Assembly: GCA_027854065.1 (NCBI GenBank)
Contig: JAQGEF010000023.1
Location: 1 to 62,677, forward strand
Source: Polluticaenibacter yanchengensis
GTDB taxonomy: Bacteria; Bacteroidota; Bacteroidia; Chitinophagales; Chitinophagaceae
Direction: 5' to 3'
Length of the DNA stretch: 62,677 nt
The position numbers and the translations under genes were made by a program. The first letter of the stretch is position 1, and each line of letters starts with the position of its first letter. The notes under the pieces were generated by a model, which had not been told where the DNA came from, did not search any database, and saw only the letters and a program-made list of their open reading frames with translations. Of the stretch, positions 45,295 to 56,514 are shown piece after piece.

Positions 45295-47076
45295 ATGCGA
45301 GTGTGGCTTTTTTTTATTCTTTTATTGGCTTCAGTAACAGTATTGTCAGCCCAAAAACCGCATGTGCTTATTTATAAAAATCTTACGCAGGTACCTAAAA
45401 GCTTAAAACTGCAAGCCGAATTTGCCAACGGGGAAAAAGCATCGGCCTATATTGCACAACTGCAACAGCTATTAATTAATAAGGGTTATATAGAAGCCTC
45501 TGTGGACTCTGTTAATACTGTTGGTGACAGTACTTTTATACATTTATATACAGGCAGGCAGTACGCCTGGGGTAATGTCAGCATCAACGATAGTATCCGG
45601 CGTATATTAGATTACCAGAAGCTTCCTTTTGAAAGCGGCGTTCCAATGGAAGCAGTCAATGAAAAATCATGGTCGGAACAATTATTGGAAAAGTTAGCGA
45701 CGGTGGGCTACCCTTTTGCCAGGATACAACTGGATAGCGTGAATATTAATAATAACCAGACTATTGACGCTTCAGTGAATATCAATTTGGGACAACTCTA
45801 TAAAATTGACAGTTTACATATACAAGGCAGCCTGAAAGTGAAGCCAAAGTTTATTTACCCTTACCTGCAAATGAAAAAAGGGATGTATTATAACCAGGCC
45901 ATTTTAGATAATATACAGCAACGTTTGAATGAGTTGCCGTATGTGGAAATAGTAATGCCCTGGCAGTTAGAATTACTAGGCAGTGGCAGTATTGTTAATA
46001 TTTTTGCTAATCAGCGCCGCAGTAATGTATTCGATGCCATTATTGGTTTTATGCCTGCCAATACATCGGAGCCACAAGAGGCACGCAGTAAATTATTGGT
46101 AACAGGCCAGGTAAACCTGGAATTTAATAATGCCTTTGGCGTTGGCGAAAACCTGGCCATCAACTGGCAGCAGATACAAAAAGGAACGCCACAGCTAAAA
46201 TTGCATTACTGGCAGCCCTACCTTGCCGGTACACAATTTGGCGCATTGTTTGATTTTGACCTGTTCAAACGTGACAGCCAGTTTGTAAACATTGCATTTA
46301 AAATAGGCATGCCGGTTAGTTTTACCAATAATCGCAGTGTCTCCGTTTTTTATGAACAACAAAACACCATCACCACTAATGTAGATACGCTTGCGGTAAT
46401 GTATAATTATCGTTTACCGGACTTGGCGGACATCACCATTAATAAACTGGGCTTATCCTTTAACTGGTACAATACGGATTATAAATACAACCCGTTGAAA
46501 GGTTGGATCATAGAAGTAAATGGTGCAGCAGGCATTAAAAAAGTAAAACCCAATAGCCTGATCACAAGCATGAAAAACCCCCAGAACCCGGCATTCGATT
46601 ATGCTACCTTATATGATACTGTTACCCTCCGCTCCTACCAGGTACAGGCCACCGCAAAAGTTGATAAGTACTTTCCGCTAAACAGGCATTCCACCGTGCG
46701 CATTGCCAATCAAACCGGGATGATACAAAGCAAATCCTACTACAGAAATGAATTATTTATGCTGGGAGGCTATAAAACCTTACGCGGTTTTGATGAGCAA
46801 TCCATTTATGCTAACTTCTACTCCATAATGACAGCCGAATACCGGTTACTAACCGGTAAAAATGCTTATTTCTTTGGATTCAGTGATGTAGCCATTACCC
46901 AATACAACGATACATACTATAAACAGAACTATAAATATATCAGTGGCGGTATAGGTATAAATGTAGAAACCAAAAACAGTTTAATTAATATCAGCTGGGC
47001 TTTAGGCAAACGTAACGACCTGCCTTTCGATTTCCGGAATTCCAAGATCCATATCGGGTTTAAAAACTTTTTTTAA
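45295..47076 (+). CDS. Omp85-superfamily outer membrane protein (BamA/TamA-like)
   Basis: From the ATG at 45295 the protein is 593 residues with a signal peptide (MRVWLFFILLLASVTVLSA). POTRA-like domains follow (about 40-260, e.g. SLHIQGSLKVKPKFIYPYLQMKKG), and then a C-terminal 16-strand beta-barrel. The loop-6 signature LRGFDEQS is typical of the superfamily, and the barrel ends in Phe (GFKNFF). It is too short for full BamA with five POTRA domains, so a TamA-like or accessory Omp85 is likely. The frame extends further upstream only through a TTG with no signal-peptide character. Confidence 0.87.
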   Translation: MRVWLFFILLLASVTVLSAQKPHVLIYKNLTQVPKSLKLQAEFANGEKASAYIAQLQQLLINKGYIEASVDSVNTVGDSTFIHLYTGRQYAWGNVSINDSIRRILDYQKLPFESGVPMEAVNEKSWSEQLLEKLATVGYPFARIQLDSVNINNNQTIDASVNINLGQLYKIDSLHIQGSLKVKPKFIYPYLQMKKGMYYNQAILDNIQQRLNELPYVEIVMPWQLELLGSGSIVNIFANQRRSNVFDAIIGFMPANTSEPQEARSKLLVTGQVNLEFNNAFGVGENLAINWQQIQKGTPQLKLHYWQPYLAGTQFGALFDFDLFKRDSQFVNIAFKIGMPVSFTNNRSVSVFYEQQNTITTNVDTLAVMYNYRLPDLADITINKLGLSFNWYNTDYKYNPLKGWIIEVNGAAGIKKVKPNSLITSMKNPQNPAFDYATLYDTVTLRSYQVQATAKVDKYFPLNRHSTVRIANQTGMIQSKSYYRNELFMLGGYKTLRGFDEQSIYANFYSIMTAEYRLLTGKNAYFFGFSDVAITQYNDTYYKQNYKYISGGIGINVETKNSLINISWALGKRNDLPFDFRNSKIHIGFKNFF

Positions 47077-47138
47077 TCTGCGGGTATTTTTCAGTCATCA
47101 TAAGCCAACTGGTAAAGCCAGATTGAACACTCCATCTA

Positions 47139-47831
47139 TCAGGATTTAATCCATTCCTGGAGCAATCTTTTATTTTGGGATAAGTTCCCAATCATGAAAT
47201 TCCTATTACTTCGTAAATTAGTAGAAGCATCTATTTTTTCTTTTACTACTCCTACCCTGTTAATGTAATTTGAATGTAAAAAATATATGCCGGTACTATC
47301 TTTCAAAATATAACCGGTATGATAATCCAACCCTATAATATAAACAGAACTATCTGGTTCCGATTGTAAATAATTACTCAGACCTGAAAAACTATCAAAA
47401 TTCCTGATATTTAAACAAAGTGTTTTAATCAATTTTGAAGAAACTCCTTGCGCAAGTTTTACCCTGTTCAATTTAAAACCCAGGTCATCAAGTGTATTTG
47501 TAATAAAATAACCACAGGCAATCTCTCCTTTTCCCGGTTCCCTTACTGTACCGTTAAAATCCCATTTAGTTCCTTCCCAATAACTGAAAATATCATCACT
47601 TATTGTTTTGTATAGAAATTGGCGGATAGCCTGAACAGAATCTTTCTTAAAGCTTTTTCTTTGAATAGCTACAGCCGATTTAAACTGACTGTAATCCGGC
47701 AGCGTCCTTTTAAAGTCTACCGTTGCATTATTGTAACCGGTAACTGAATTACCGGTATTCTGTTTTGAAGTTGGCTCATTGCAAGAGAAGAGCAAAAGAA
47801 TAGAAATAAATACAGGTAAATACAGGTTCAT
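47139..47831 (-). CDS. Lipoprotein with papain-like (NlpC/P60-type) fold, putative
   Basis: The 230-residue product has a lipoprotein signal (LLLFSC, Cys17). The mature part contains EIACGYFITNTLDDLGF near 104-120 and YIIGLDYHTGYIL near 165-177. The order Cys-helix then His in a beta strand is that of papain-like/NlpC-P60 cysteine peptidases, and the following strand FLHSNYINR fits too. I know of no exact family, so peptidase activity is inferred from the two motifs. It is convergent with the Omp85 gene. Confidence 0.72.
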   Translation of the reverse strand: MNLYLPVFISILLLFSCNEPTSKQNTGNSVTGYNNATVDFKRTLPDYSQFKSAVAIQRKSFKKDSVQAIRQFLYKTISDDIFSYWEGTKWDFNGTVREPGKGEIACGYFITNTLDDLGFKLNRVKLAQGVSSKLIKTLCLNIRNFDSFSGLSNYLQSEPDSSVYIIGLDYHTGYILKDSTGIYFLHSNYINRVGVVKEKIDASTNLRSNRNFMIGNLSQNKRLLQEWIKS

Positions 47832-48090
47832 ATAAATGCGACTTAAATAAGTCGATGCACAAACCCCTTAAAATCCATAAAGGTTCAGTCATTAAATTAT
47901 AAATAATGTTGATCGCTGTACTTTATAAGAAACAAACTTATCTTACTGAAAGAGTCGAGAGACGCTGTAAGATAGAAGAAAAAAAGAATAGGTTGATGAT
48001 GCCATCATTGTATCACCGGCCAGCAGATCATAACCAAGCAATGACCTGCTGACTGATGAACAAATATTTATTGGAATAAACAAGAAGGAT

Positions 48091-50193
<2,103 letters not shown>

Positions 50194-50291
50194 TTACAAA
50201 AATAGTGGTTTGAAAGGCTATAAATATTATCATTTTTAAAGCCGGCATTGGCATTTCTTTGTTTTTTATTTTGGGCTGTTTACTGTAAATC

Positions 50292-50455
50292 GCTACCGGG
50301 CAACAGTTCCGGCTACTTTAGGGTACCGCCACGTGCACAGCTTTACATTCAATATACCATTCGGTACATTCCAACACATCCTTTTGCCGCACGTGGCCAG
50401 CTCGTGCCTCGCTGCCTAAAGTATCCGGCAGCCCTTTAGCAGTAGAAATTCTATT
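50292..50455 (-). repeat. Dispersed palindromic element, copy C
   Basis: It lies in the 360-bp divergent gap between ligA and the next gene, which holds nothing else I recognise. On the minus strand: ATAGAATTTCTACTGC, GGGCTGCCGGATACTTTAGG, GCAGCGAGGCACGAGCTGG, CACGTG, a centre with GTACCGAATGGTATA, CACGTGGCGGTACCC and TAAAGTAGCCGGAAC. Its two flanks read ACTTTAGG and CCCTAAAGT, complementary changes relative to copies A and B (ATTTTGGG/CCCAAAAA), so the stem is kept. Confidence 0.82.
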
Positions 50456-50536
50456 CAACTTTCACTTTAAATGGTAAGTAAAAAATTTGAAGTTAAATTT
50501 GTTATTTGATGCCCGATTGTAAAGGCTAAAACAACC

Positions 50537-50956
50537 ATGCTAAGCAAAGAACTAATACTGATAAATAAATACGCCCAGGACCAAATTTCTTTTGAAGAAA
50601 TAATCAGTTGGTTTGATCAGAAAAATGAGCAAAGTCAATTTGATTTATTAGTTACAGTAATATCTTGCACACAACAAGCGCACCCCACTAACGAGATGAC
50701 TCAACAAGCGATCAATACAATGCCAATTAAGACCTCGATGACACCTGTTGTATTACTTTCAAAGTACCAGTTCAACATCGCGATCTCAAAAATCCTGCAA
50801 TTACCCCAAAATGAATTGAGGAAATCGTTTATTACAATTCTCCACTTATTTAAATTGGCTGATACAGACAGACGAAACAAATATTGCAAAAATGAATGTT
50901 ATCATGAATGGCACAATTTAGACAAATCCACACCCGGTAATTTTATAGAAGGGTAA
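50537..50956 (+). CDS. Small cytosolic protein, possibly DUF5958 family
   Basis: The 139-residue helical protein has no signal peptide. ELILINKYAQDQISFEEIISWF, then a central helix pair with ISCTQQAHPTNEM and a C-terminal CKNECYHEWH with two cysteines. The start pattern resembles DUF5958 from memory, without certainty. It is flanked by palindromic elements on both sides (copies C and F). Function unknown. Confidence 0.65.
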   Translation: MLSKELILINKYAQDQISFEEIISWFDQKNEQSQFDLLVTVISCTQQAHPTNEMTQQAINTMPIKTSMTPVVLLSKYQFNIAISKILQLPQNELRKSFITILHLFKLADTDRRNKYCKNECYHEWHNLDKSTPGNFIEG

Positions 50957-51050
50957 TAACACTATTTAAGTCCTGGTCGGACTTAAGAAAAAATAAATAG
51001 CAACATTTTTCTAAATAGTCTGTGGACCAAATAACATTCTACCGCTGAGA

Positions 51051-51180
51051 GGCTGCTGCATGTGTGGGTGCCGACGCAGGAGGCAGTACAAGCGCCTGAG
51101 CGCGAAGTACCGAGCGTAGCGGAGCCCTAAACACGCAGAAGAAATGATCATCAATTATCTGAAGCCGCTAGCCCCAAAAA
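51051..51180 (+). repeat. Dispersed palindromic element, copy F
   Basis: It lies in the 400-bp gap upstream of the SusC gene. It has GGCTGCTGCATGTGTGGG and a small hairpin GCGCCTGAGCGC. The block TACCGAGCGTAGCGGAGCC is identical to copy E, and GCCCTAAACACGC is partly complementary to the left end. It ends in CTAGCCCC. The rest of the gap holds the SusC promoter box and no ORF. Confidence 0.6.
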
Positions 51181-51328
51181 TTAAAATAATTATTTATACC
51201 GGTTAACCCTTTTATCGTTCTTAGCAAATTAATTTAATGTTTCCAATCATTATTTTAAAGTCTGTTTTTCTTTTCAATTCCTTAACCTGCGGGTAATACG
51301 CCTTAAGATGCAGGTAACCTTGTAAAAA

Positions 51329-51336
51329 TACTTTTG
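51329..51336 (+). promoter_or_regulatory. -7 box TACTTTTG of the susCD-like operon
   Basis: Exact TAnnTTTG match 23 bases before the ATG at 51360. Confidence 0.5.
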
Positions 51337-51359
51337 CGGCACAAAAAGCATCGTATTTT

Positions 51360-54254
51360 ATGAAAAAGAAAATGGCAAAAAAAATCTGCCTGCTTCTTGT
51401 TGTCTTATCACCGGTAAGCATTTTTGCACAAACAAAAATTTCGGGAAAGATCATCGAAGCAAACAGTAAAAAAAGTATTCAGGGCGTTACCGTAAGTGTG
51501 GTTGGGAATACTGCCCACACAATATCCAATATCAACGGTGAATTCATTATTACTTTAGCTAACAATGTGGACGTAAAACAACAATTACTGAAATTTACAA
51601 GTGTTGGTTACGAATCCAAAGAGCAATCGTTAAAAGATATCGATGTCTCTAAATTGTTTATTGTAGAGCTAAGAGAAGATCTGGTAAAGTTAGATGAAGT
51701 AGTGGTTACCGGGCAAGGTTTAAGCGTCAGCAAACGTCGTTTATCCACCAATGTCACCACCATTTCTGCAGAGCAGATCAAAGGCCTTCCGGTTAATCGT
51801 ATCGACCAGTTATTACAATCACAGGTACCGAATGCACAAATTAAAATGGCAGGCGGACAAGCCGGTGGCGGTTCTATCATTCAGACACGTGGCTTCAATT
51901 CTGCCTTTGCCAACTCTACCCCCATCATCTATGTAGATGGTGTGCGTGTAGATAACCTAAACACAGCTGCCACTTTAGGAATGAGCTTATCCGGCGGTAC
52001 GGCGCAAGGAACAGCTACCAGCTCCCTGGCCGATATACCGGTAGAAAATATTGAGAAAATAGAATTTATTAACGGCGGGGCCGCTACCACACTATATGGT
52101 TCTGATGCTGCCAATGGTGTATTACAGATCTTCACCAAAAAATCAGGTTCCGGCAAAGCAAATATCGGCGTACAGGCGGATATGGGTTTAGAAAAAGGAA
52201 CAGGCGATTTTTTCTACTTTAAGCGTACTAAAGAACTCTTGTTCAGAGATGCGTTTACACAACGTTATTCAGTTACGGCAGATGGTGGCAATTCAGACTT
52301 CGGGTTTTCTGCTGCCGCTTCCTATGCTGCAAATAACGGTTACATTATTCATGATAATAACAAAAGTGATAAGTTCGATTTCAGAGCTGGGTTTCATGCT
52401 AAAATAAGCAATAAAGTCACTTATGAATCCTCTATTACTTACGGCCGCCAAACACTAACCCGTAACAGGAATGGTAACTCAGGTGGTTACTCTGCCTTGT
52501 GGTTTTTAGAAAATGGTGCGTCTAAAGTAATAGGCGGTGGCTTTAATTATAAATTAGATTCTGCTTCCACAGAAGAGTATGCACGCATCCGCTCATTTGT
52601 AGATTCCGCGGAAATGTTACAAAACAACGCTTCCCTGGTTAACCGTTTTCAAACATCACAGGTTATCAAATACCAGGCTTTAAAGAACCTGTTATTTAAA
52701 GCGACTGCTGGTATTGATTATCGTGCGCAAACAGAACAGTCCATTGTTACCAATGCTTTCAACAGGTTAATTAAATCTGCGTCCACCGGTTCTATTTCCA
52801 AATTCGACAGAAACTATTGGGGCATTACATTAGAGCTTACAGGACAACATGAGGCCAAAGTTGGTGACTTTAGCTTTTTGACAACAGCAGGTACCCAATT
52901 ATTTAAAAATACTGACAGGCAAGTGGCTTACTCAGGTCAGGATTTATTGGATGGTGGCTTAACTGTAGGATTAGGTGCTACAAGAAATGCCAATGAATAC
53001 TATGCGGAAATAGTGAGTTCAGGTGTTTACTTACAGGAAAATATCGGTTACAAAAACCGCTACTTTTTAGACCTTGGTATTCGTGGTGATAACAACTCTG
53101 CCTTCGGTTCTACCATTGGTACACAATGGTACCCTAAAGTTGGTGTCAGCTATATTCTTAGCTCAGAACCATTCTTCCAGAACTGGGACCAGAATATTTT
53201 AACAACCGTTAAGTTCCGTGCTAACTATGGGGTTGCCGGTAACTTCCCTCCTCCGTTTGTAAATGAAACGACACTAACACCGGGCGGATTTGACGGTAAA
53301 CAAGCCATTGGTTTCGGCCAGTCTGGTAATACGGATATCAAACCGGAAAAATCTTACTCCAAAGAGATTGGTTTCGATTTCGGACTATTTAGAAACAGAG
53401 TGTTATTAACGGCTACCTATTTCAATAACCAAACCAAAGATGCCTTGTTTATTGTGCCTCCTGCCTCTTCTACCGGCCAGGACTCCTACTACAGGAATAT
53501 CGGTGTAATTGAAAACAAAGGTTTTGAATTTGCGGTAATGGCTTCCGTTATAGAAACCAAGGATTTTGATTTGAAAATCCGTGCTTCAGCCAATACCGTG
53601 GATAACCTGGTTGTCAGTTCCGGCGGAGCAGCTTCATTCAACCTGAGCGGTATGAGTACGCGTACCATTCAAACAGTAGTTAAAGAAGGTTACCCGGTTG
53701 GTTATATTAGTGGCTACTATGGATATTTTAATGCGGATGGCACATACAAATCCTCCGATCCACAAGCGTTTTTAGGTTCAACGATTTCCAAGCTTACCGG
53801 CAGCTTCGGATTAAACATCCGTTACAAAAGACTTTCGTTCTTTGCCAATGCAGACTATCAGCAAGGCGGCTATTTTGCCAACTGGAACAAACAGTTCCGT
53901 TTCAACTATGGTGCTTCCACAGAAGGAGTACCTGCTGCAGAAGTTGCCAAAAACGGTACGCTTAACTGGTTAAACTTTTCTCAGTTATTTGTTGATAAAA
54001 GCGATTTCTTAAAAATTCGTACGATGGGTATCAATTACACATTCGACAAAGCAAACCTCGGTAATGCGTTCAAACGTTTGTCAGTGGGAATCTCTGCTGT
54101 CAATCCTTTCAACTTTACCGCATCTGACGCCGACCCTGAAGCAATTATGCCGGGTGGTGCCCAGGGCCAGGGTTCAGCTACCACAGGAGGCGTTGCTTAT
54201 GCACAGTTTTCCGCTCCACGCCAGTTTATCGCTACCATTAAAGTTAATTTCTAA
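51360..54254 (+). CDS. SusC/RagA-type TonB-dependent outer membrane transporter
   Basis: The 964-residue protein has a signal peptide (ending SIFAQ), a carboxypeptidase-D regulatory-like domain (about 24-100, ISGKIIEANSKKSIQGVTV) and the SusC-type DEVVVTG sequence. A plug domain follows (about 115-230, with NRIDQLLQSQVPNAQ, PIIYVDGVR, ASLA-type GAAATTLYGSDAANGVLQI), then a 22-strand barrel ending in KVNF. SusC proteins import large substrates together with a SusD lipoprotein lid; here the SusD-like gene follows after 11 bases. No anti-sigma or sigma factor gene is adjacent. Confidence 0.94.
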   Translation: MKKKMAKKICLLLVVLSPVSIFAQTKISGKIIEANSKKSIQGVTVSVVGNTAHTISNINGEFIITLANNVDVKQQLLKFTSVGYESKEQSLKDIDVSKLFIVELREDLVKLDEVVVTGQGLSVSKRRLSTNVTTISAEQIKGLPVNRIDQLLQSQVPNAQIKMAGGQAGGGSIIQTRGFNSAFANSTPIIYVDGVRVDNLNTAATLGMSLSGGTAQGTATSSLADIPVENIEKIEFINGGAATTLYGSDAANGVLQIFTKKSGSGKANIGVQADMGLEKGTGDFFYFKRTKELLFRDAFTQRYSVTADGGNSDFGFSAAASYAANNGYIIHDNNKSDKFDFRAGFHAKISNKVTYESSITYGRQTLTRNRNGNSGGYSALWFLENGASKVIGGGFNYKLDSASTEEYARIRSFVDSAEMLQNNASLVNRFQTSQVIKYQALKNLLFKATAGIDYRAQTEQSIVTNAFNRLIKSASTGSISKFDRNYWGITLELTGQHEAKVGDFSFLTTAGTQLFKNTDRQVAYSGQDLLDGGLTVGLGATRNANEYYAEIVSSGVYLQENIGYKNRYFLDLGIRGDNNSAFGSTIGTQWYPKVGVSYILSSEPFFQNWDQNILTTVKFRANYGVAGNFPPPFVNETTLTPGGFDGKQAIGFGQSGNTDIKPEKSYSKEIGFDFGLFRNRVLLTATYFNNQTKDALFIVPPASSTGQDSYYRNIGVIENKGFEFAVMASVIETKDFDLKIRASANTVDNLVVSSGGAASFNLSGMSTRTIQTVVKEGYPVGYISGYYGYFNADGTYKSSDPQAFLGSTISKLTGSFGLNIRYKRLSFFANADYQQGGYFANWNKQFRFNYGASTEGVPAAEVAKNGTLNWLNFSQLFVDKSDFLKIRTMGINYTFDKANLGNAFKRLSVGISAVNPFNFTASDADPEAIMPGGAQGQGSATTGGVAYAQFSAPRQFIATIKVNF

Positions 54255-54265
54255 TTATTCTATTC

Positions 54266-55687
54266 ATGAAAAAGTTATTTATATATTCCGCTTTATCACT
54301 TTCATTAGCATCCTGTTCTATGGATGTTGTGAATCCGAATATTACCGAAAACAGTTTCGTAGGTACTTCACAGTCTTCCGAAATATGGTTAGCAGGTATG
54401 AAAAAGCAATTGGCAAATACATTGAACCAGGCGGTCGTATTTGCGGAAATCGTTTCTGATAATTACTACAACAACAGTTCTCTTACCAACAAGGTTTTTG
54501 ACGGGCCGGTGTTATTGTACAGCGATGTAGATATTGACAATACGCAACGCGCCATTGCACGCTTACGTGAAATGGGAACTTATGGTATAGAGCGCATCGT
54601 TCCGGCTGATAAGGGTGCAACAGCCACGGCAAAAGCAGAAATGTTATTCATTAAAGCGTATGCACATATTTTAAGCGGAGAGTTATTCGTAGCATTACCA
54701 ATGGCAGCCAACACAGAAGCCGTATCTCCTGCAGTACATTTTAATGAAGCCATCAAATTGATCAATGAAGCAATCACCACTCAAACGGATGCGACTTTAA
54801 AAAATGGTTACCAGTTAGCCTTGCTTAGATGTTACTACAACCTGGGCAACAGGACAGAAGCATTACGTATTGCTAATTCAATTATCCAGTCTTCCTCATT
54901 AATGGTACGCAATGCGGTTTTTGATGGTTTAAACGGTGCTTCCAATTTACAGCAGTCATATACTTTCAGTAACTCAACCAATGTACTGGCACCATTACCA
55001 CGTTTAGATTTCTTAGATCCGAAATACTACCATGTAGGCAATGTCAATACCGATCAGAAACCATTGGCCATTCTTAAAAGTGAAGAAGCGTTTTTAGTTG
55101 CCGCAGAAGCATACCTGGGCAACAACCAGCTTGAACAGGCAAGAACAACTTTAAAAGCCTTGATTAATGATGTGATTGCTAAACGCCCTACAGCAATGGT
55201 AGATGCGAAGTTACAGTTACGTAAAGGTATCCGTGCGGATTACCCGGTTGCTTCTGCCACCAGGGTACAGGCCGATGCTCAAAGCGCTGCCCAGTCAAAA
55301 CTGGTATTAGGCCGCTTAGAAGGTAATGTAAAAGTAAATACCGTTTCCGGCACCTCTGTTACAATTGCCGAATTAGATAAAGCGGAAACCGTTGACCAGT
55401 TACTGTATTTGTTAAGCCTGATACGCCAGCAGGTCTTTATGTCTGAAGGCCGACGTATGACCGATTTAGGCATCCGTTTCCCGGTATCCCAGATTGAAAA
55501 ACTGAACAATAAGAAAATTGATGATGCCTTTACAAAAGCGGTATTACCTGCTTATATACCAACCGGTATTGCTATGGATGACTTTACTTATGATAAAGCA
55601 AACAATCTTGTAGTGATCAAACACGACATGAATAAAGTTCTGGTAGCTAATAAAACAGCACCTAACGTTTTTCCAATGTTGAAGTAA
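54266..55687 (+). CDS. SusD/RagB-like nutrient-binding lipoprotein
   Basis: The 473-residue lipoprotein has signal peptide and lipobox LASC (Cys17). It is mostly helical with TPR-like pairs, as in SusD: AEMLFIKAYAHILSGELF, LINEAITTQTDATLKNGYQLALLRCYYNLGNRTEAL and LVAAEAYLGNNQLEQARTTLKALI. The typical C-terminal region is present (QVFMSEGRRMTDLGIRFPV), where SusD proteins usually read WxEGxRxxDLxR. It forms the lid of the SusC transporter upstream. A terminator-like hairpin follows. Confidence 0.87.
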   Translation: MKKLFIYSALSLSLASCSMDVVNPNITENSFVGTSQSSEIWLAGMKKQLANTLNQAVVFAEIVSDNYYNNSSLTNKVFDGPVLLYSDVDIDNTQRAIARLREMGTYGIERIVPADKGATATAKAEMLFIKAYAHILSGELFVALPMAANTEAVSPAVHFNEAIKLINEAITTQTDATLKNGYQLALLRCYYNLGNRTEALRIANSIIQSSSLMVRNAVFDGLNGASNLQQSYTFSNSTNVLAPLPRLDFLDPKYYHVGNVNTDQKPLAILKSEEAFLVAAEAYLGNNQLEQARTTLKALINDVIAKRPTAMVDAKLQLRKGIRADYPVASATRVQADAQSAAQSKLVLGRLEGNVKVNTVSGTSVTIAELDKAETVDQLLYLLSLIRQQVFMSEGRRMTDLGIRFPVSQIEKLNNKKIDDAFTKAVLPAYIPTGIAMDDFTYDKANNLVVIKHDMNKVLVANKTAPNVFPMLK

Positions 55688-55711
55688 TAAAACTGTGTAT
55701 GAAAAACCGGT

Positions 55712-55749
55712 AAACCTGTAAGGCCATCAACACCTTACGGGTTTATTTT
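55712..55749 (+). terminator. Rho-independent terminator after the SusD-like gene
   Basis: AAACCTGTAAGG (55712-55723) pairs with CCTTACGGGTTT (55733-55744), followed by ATTTTAT. It separates the susCD-like pair from the two phosphoesterase genes, which may therefore be partly or wholly independently transcribed. Confidence 0.65.
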
Positions 55750-55806
55750 ATCTATACCAAACGTTAAATGATACCAATGCCATACAAGGTTTGTAAAAAA
55801 CAAAAA

Positions 55807-56508
55807 ATGAAACAGTCTATTCAAAAAACAATCGTATGTGTTTCTTTCCTACTTTTATGTCAATCATTATTGGCAAAAACATTGAAAGATACCAACGACG
55901 TTAAGCAAGCTTATTTTGACATTGTAAGCAAATATCAAAATAACCAACAACTTATTCAAAGCAGTTGGTTACAGGTAGCTGCCTTATATAATGATTCTTC
56001 ACGCTACTATCACAACCTGCAGCATATTGCTAACTTTTACAACGAATTACTACGCTGTAAAAATGAACTTGAAAACTGGGATGCCGTATTCCTGGCCATG
56101 GTGTACCATGATGTGGTATATGTAGCTACCAGCCGGGACAACGAAGAAAAAAGTGCCGATATGGCCAAAGAGCACCTCGGTGCAATGGGATTTTCACAGC
56201 CGTTCATAGATACCTGTTATTCGTTGATCATGGCGACAAAATCGCATAAAGCCACTGGCAATAATACCACCAACCTGTTTATAGATGCCGATATGTCTAT
56301 ACTGGGAGTACCATTGGACAAATACAAACAATATGTAAAACAAGTGCATGCCGAATATGCGGCTGTACCAAATTTTGCAGAAAAACGCAAAGGCTTTTTA
56401 AAGCATTTCCTGGGAGTGGACCGTTTATTTATCACTCCGCTGTTTTACAATTTATACGAAAAAAGTGCCCGTTATAATTTACAACAAGAAATAAAAGATT
56501 TTCAATAA
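55807..56508 (+). CDS. Secreted HD-domain phosphohydrolase
   Basis: From the ATG at 55807 (MKQSIQKTIVCVSFLLLCQSLLA) it is a 233-residue protein with an apparent signal peptide. The body has the HD metal motif: YYHNLQHIANFY, VYHDVVY (His-Asp) and DNEEKSADMA, then FIDADMSILG. This is the pattern of the small predicted metal-dependent HD phosphohydrolases, which are normally cytosolic. An exported form is unusual. Six bases separate it from the ENPP-type gene, so the two are probably translated from one mRNA. Confidence 0.83.
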   Translation: MKQSIQKTIVCVSFLLLCQSLLAKTLKDTNDVKQAYFDIVSKYQNNQQLIQSSWLQVAALYNDSSRYYHNLQHIANFYNELLRCKNELENWDAVFLAMVYHDVVYVATSRDNEEKSADMAKEHLGAMGFSQPFIDTCYSLIMATKSHKATGNNTTNLFIDADMSILGVPLDKYKQYVKQVHAEYAAVPNFAEKRKGFLKHFLGVDRLFITPLFYNLYEKSARYNLQQEIKDFQ

Positions 56509-56514
56509 TAAAAG

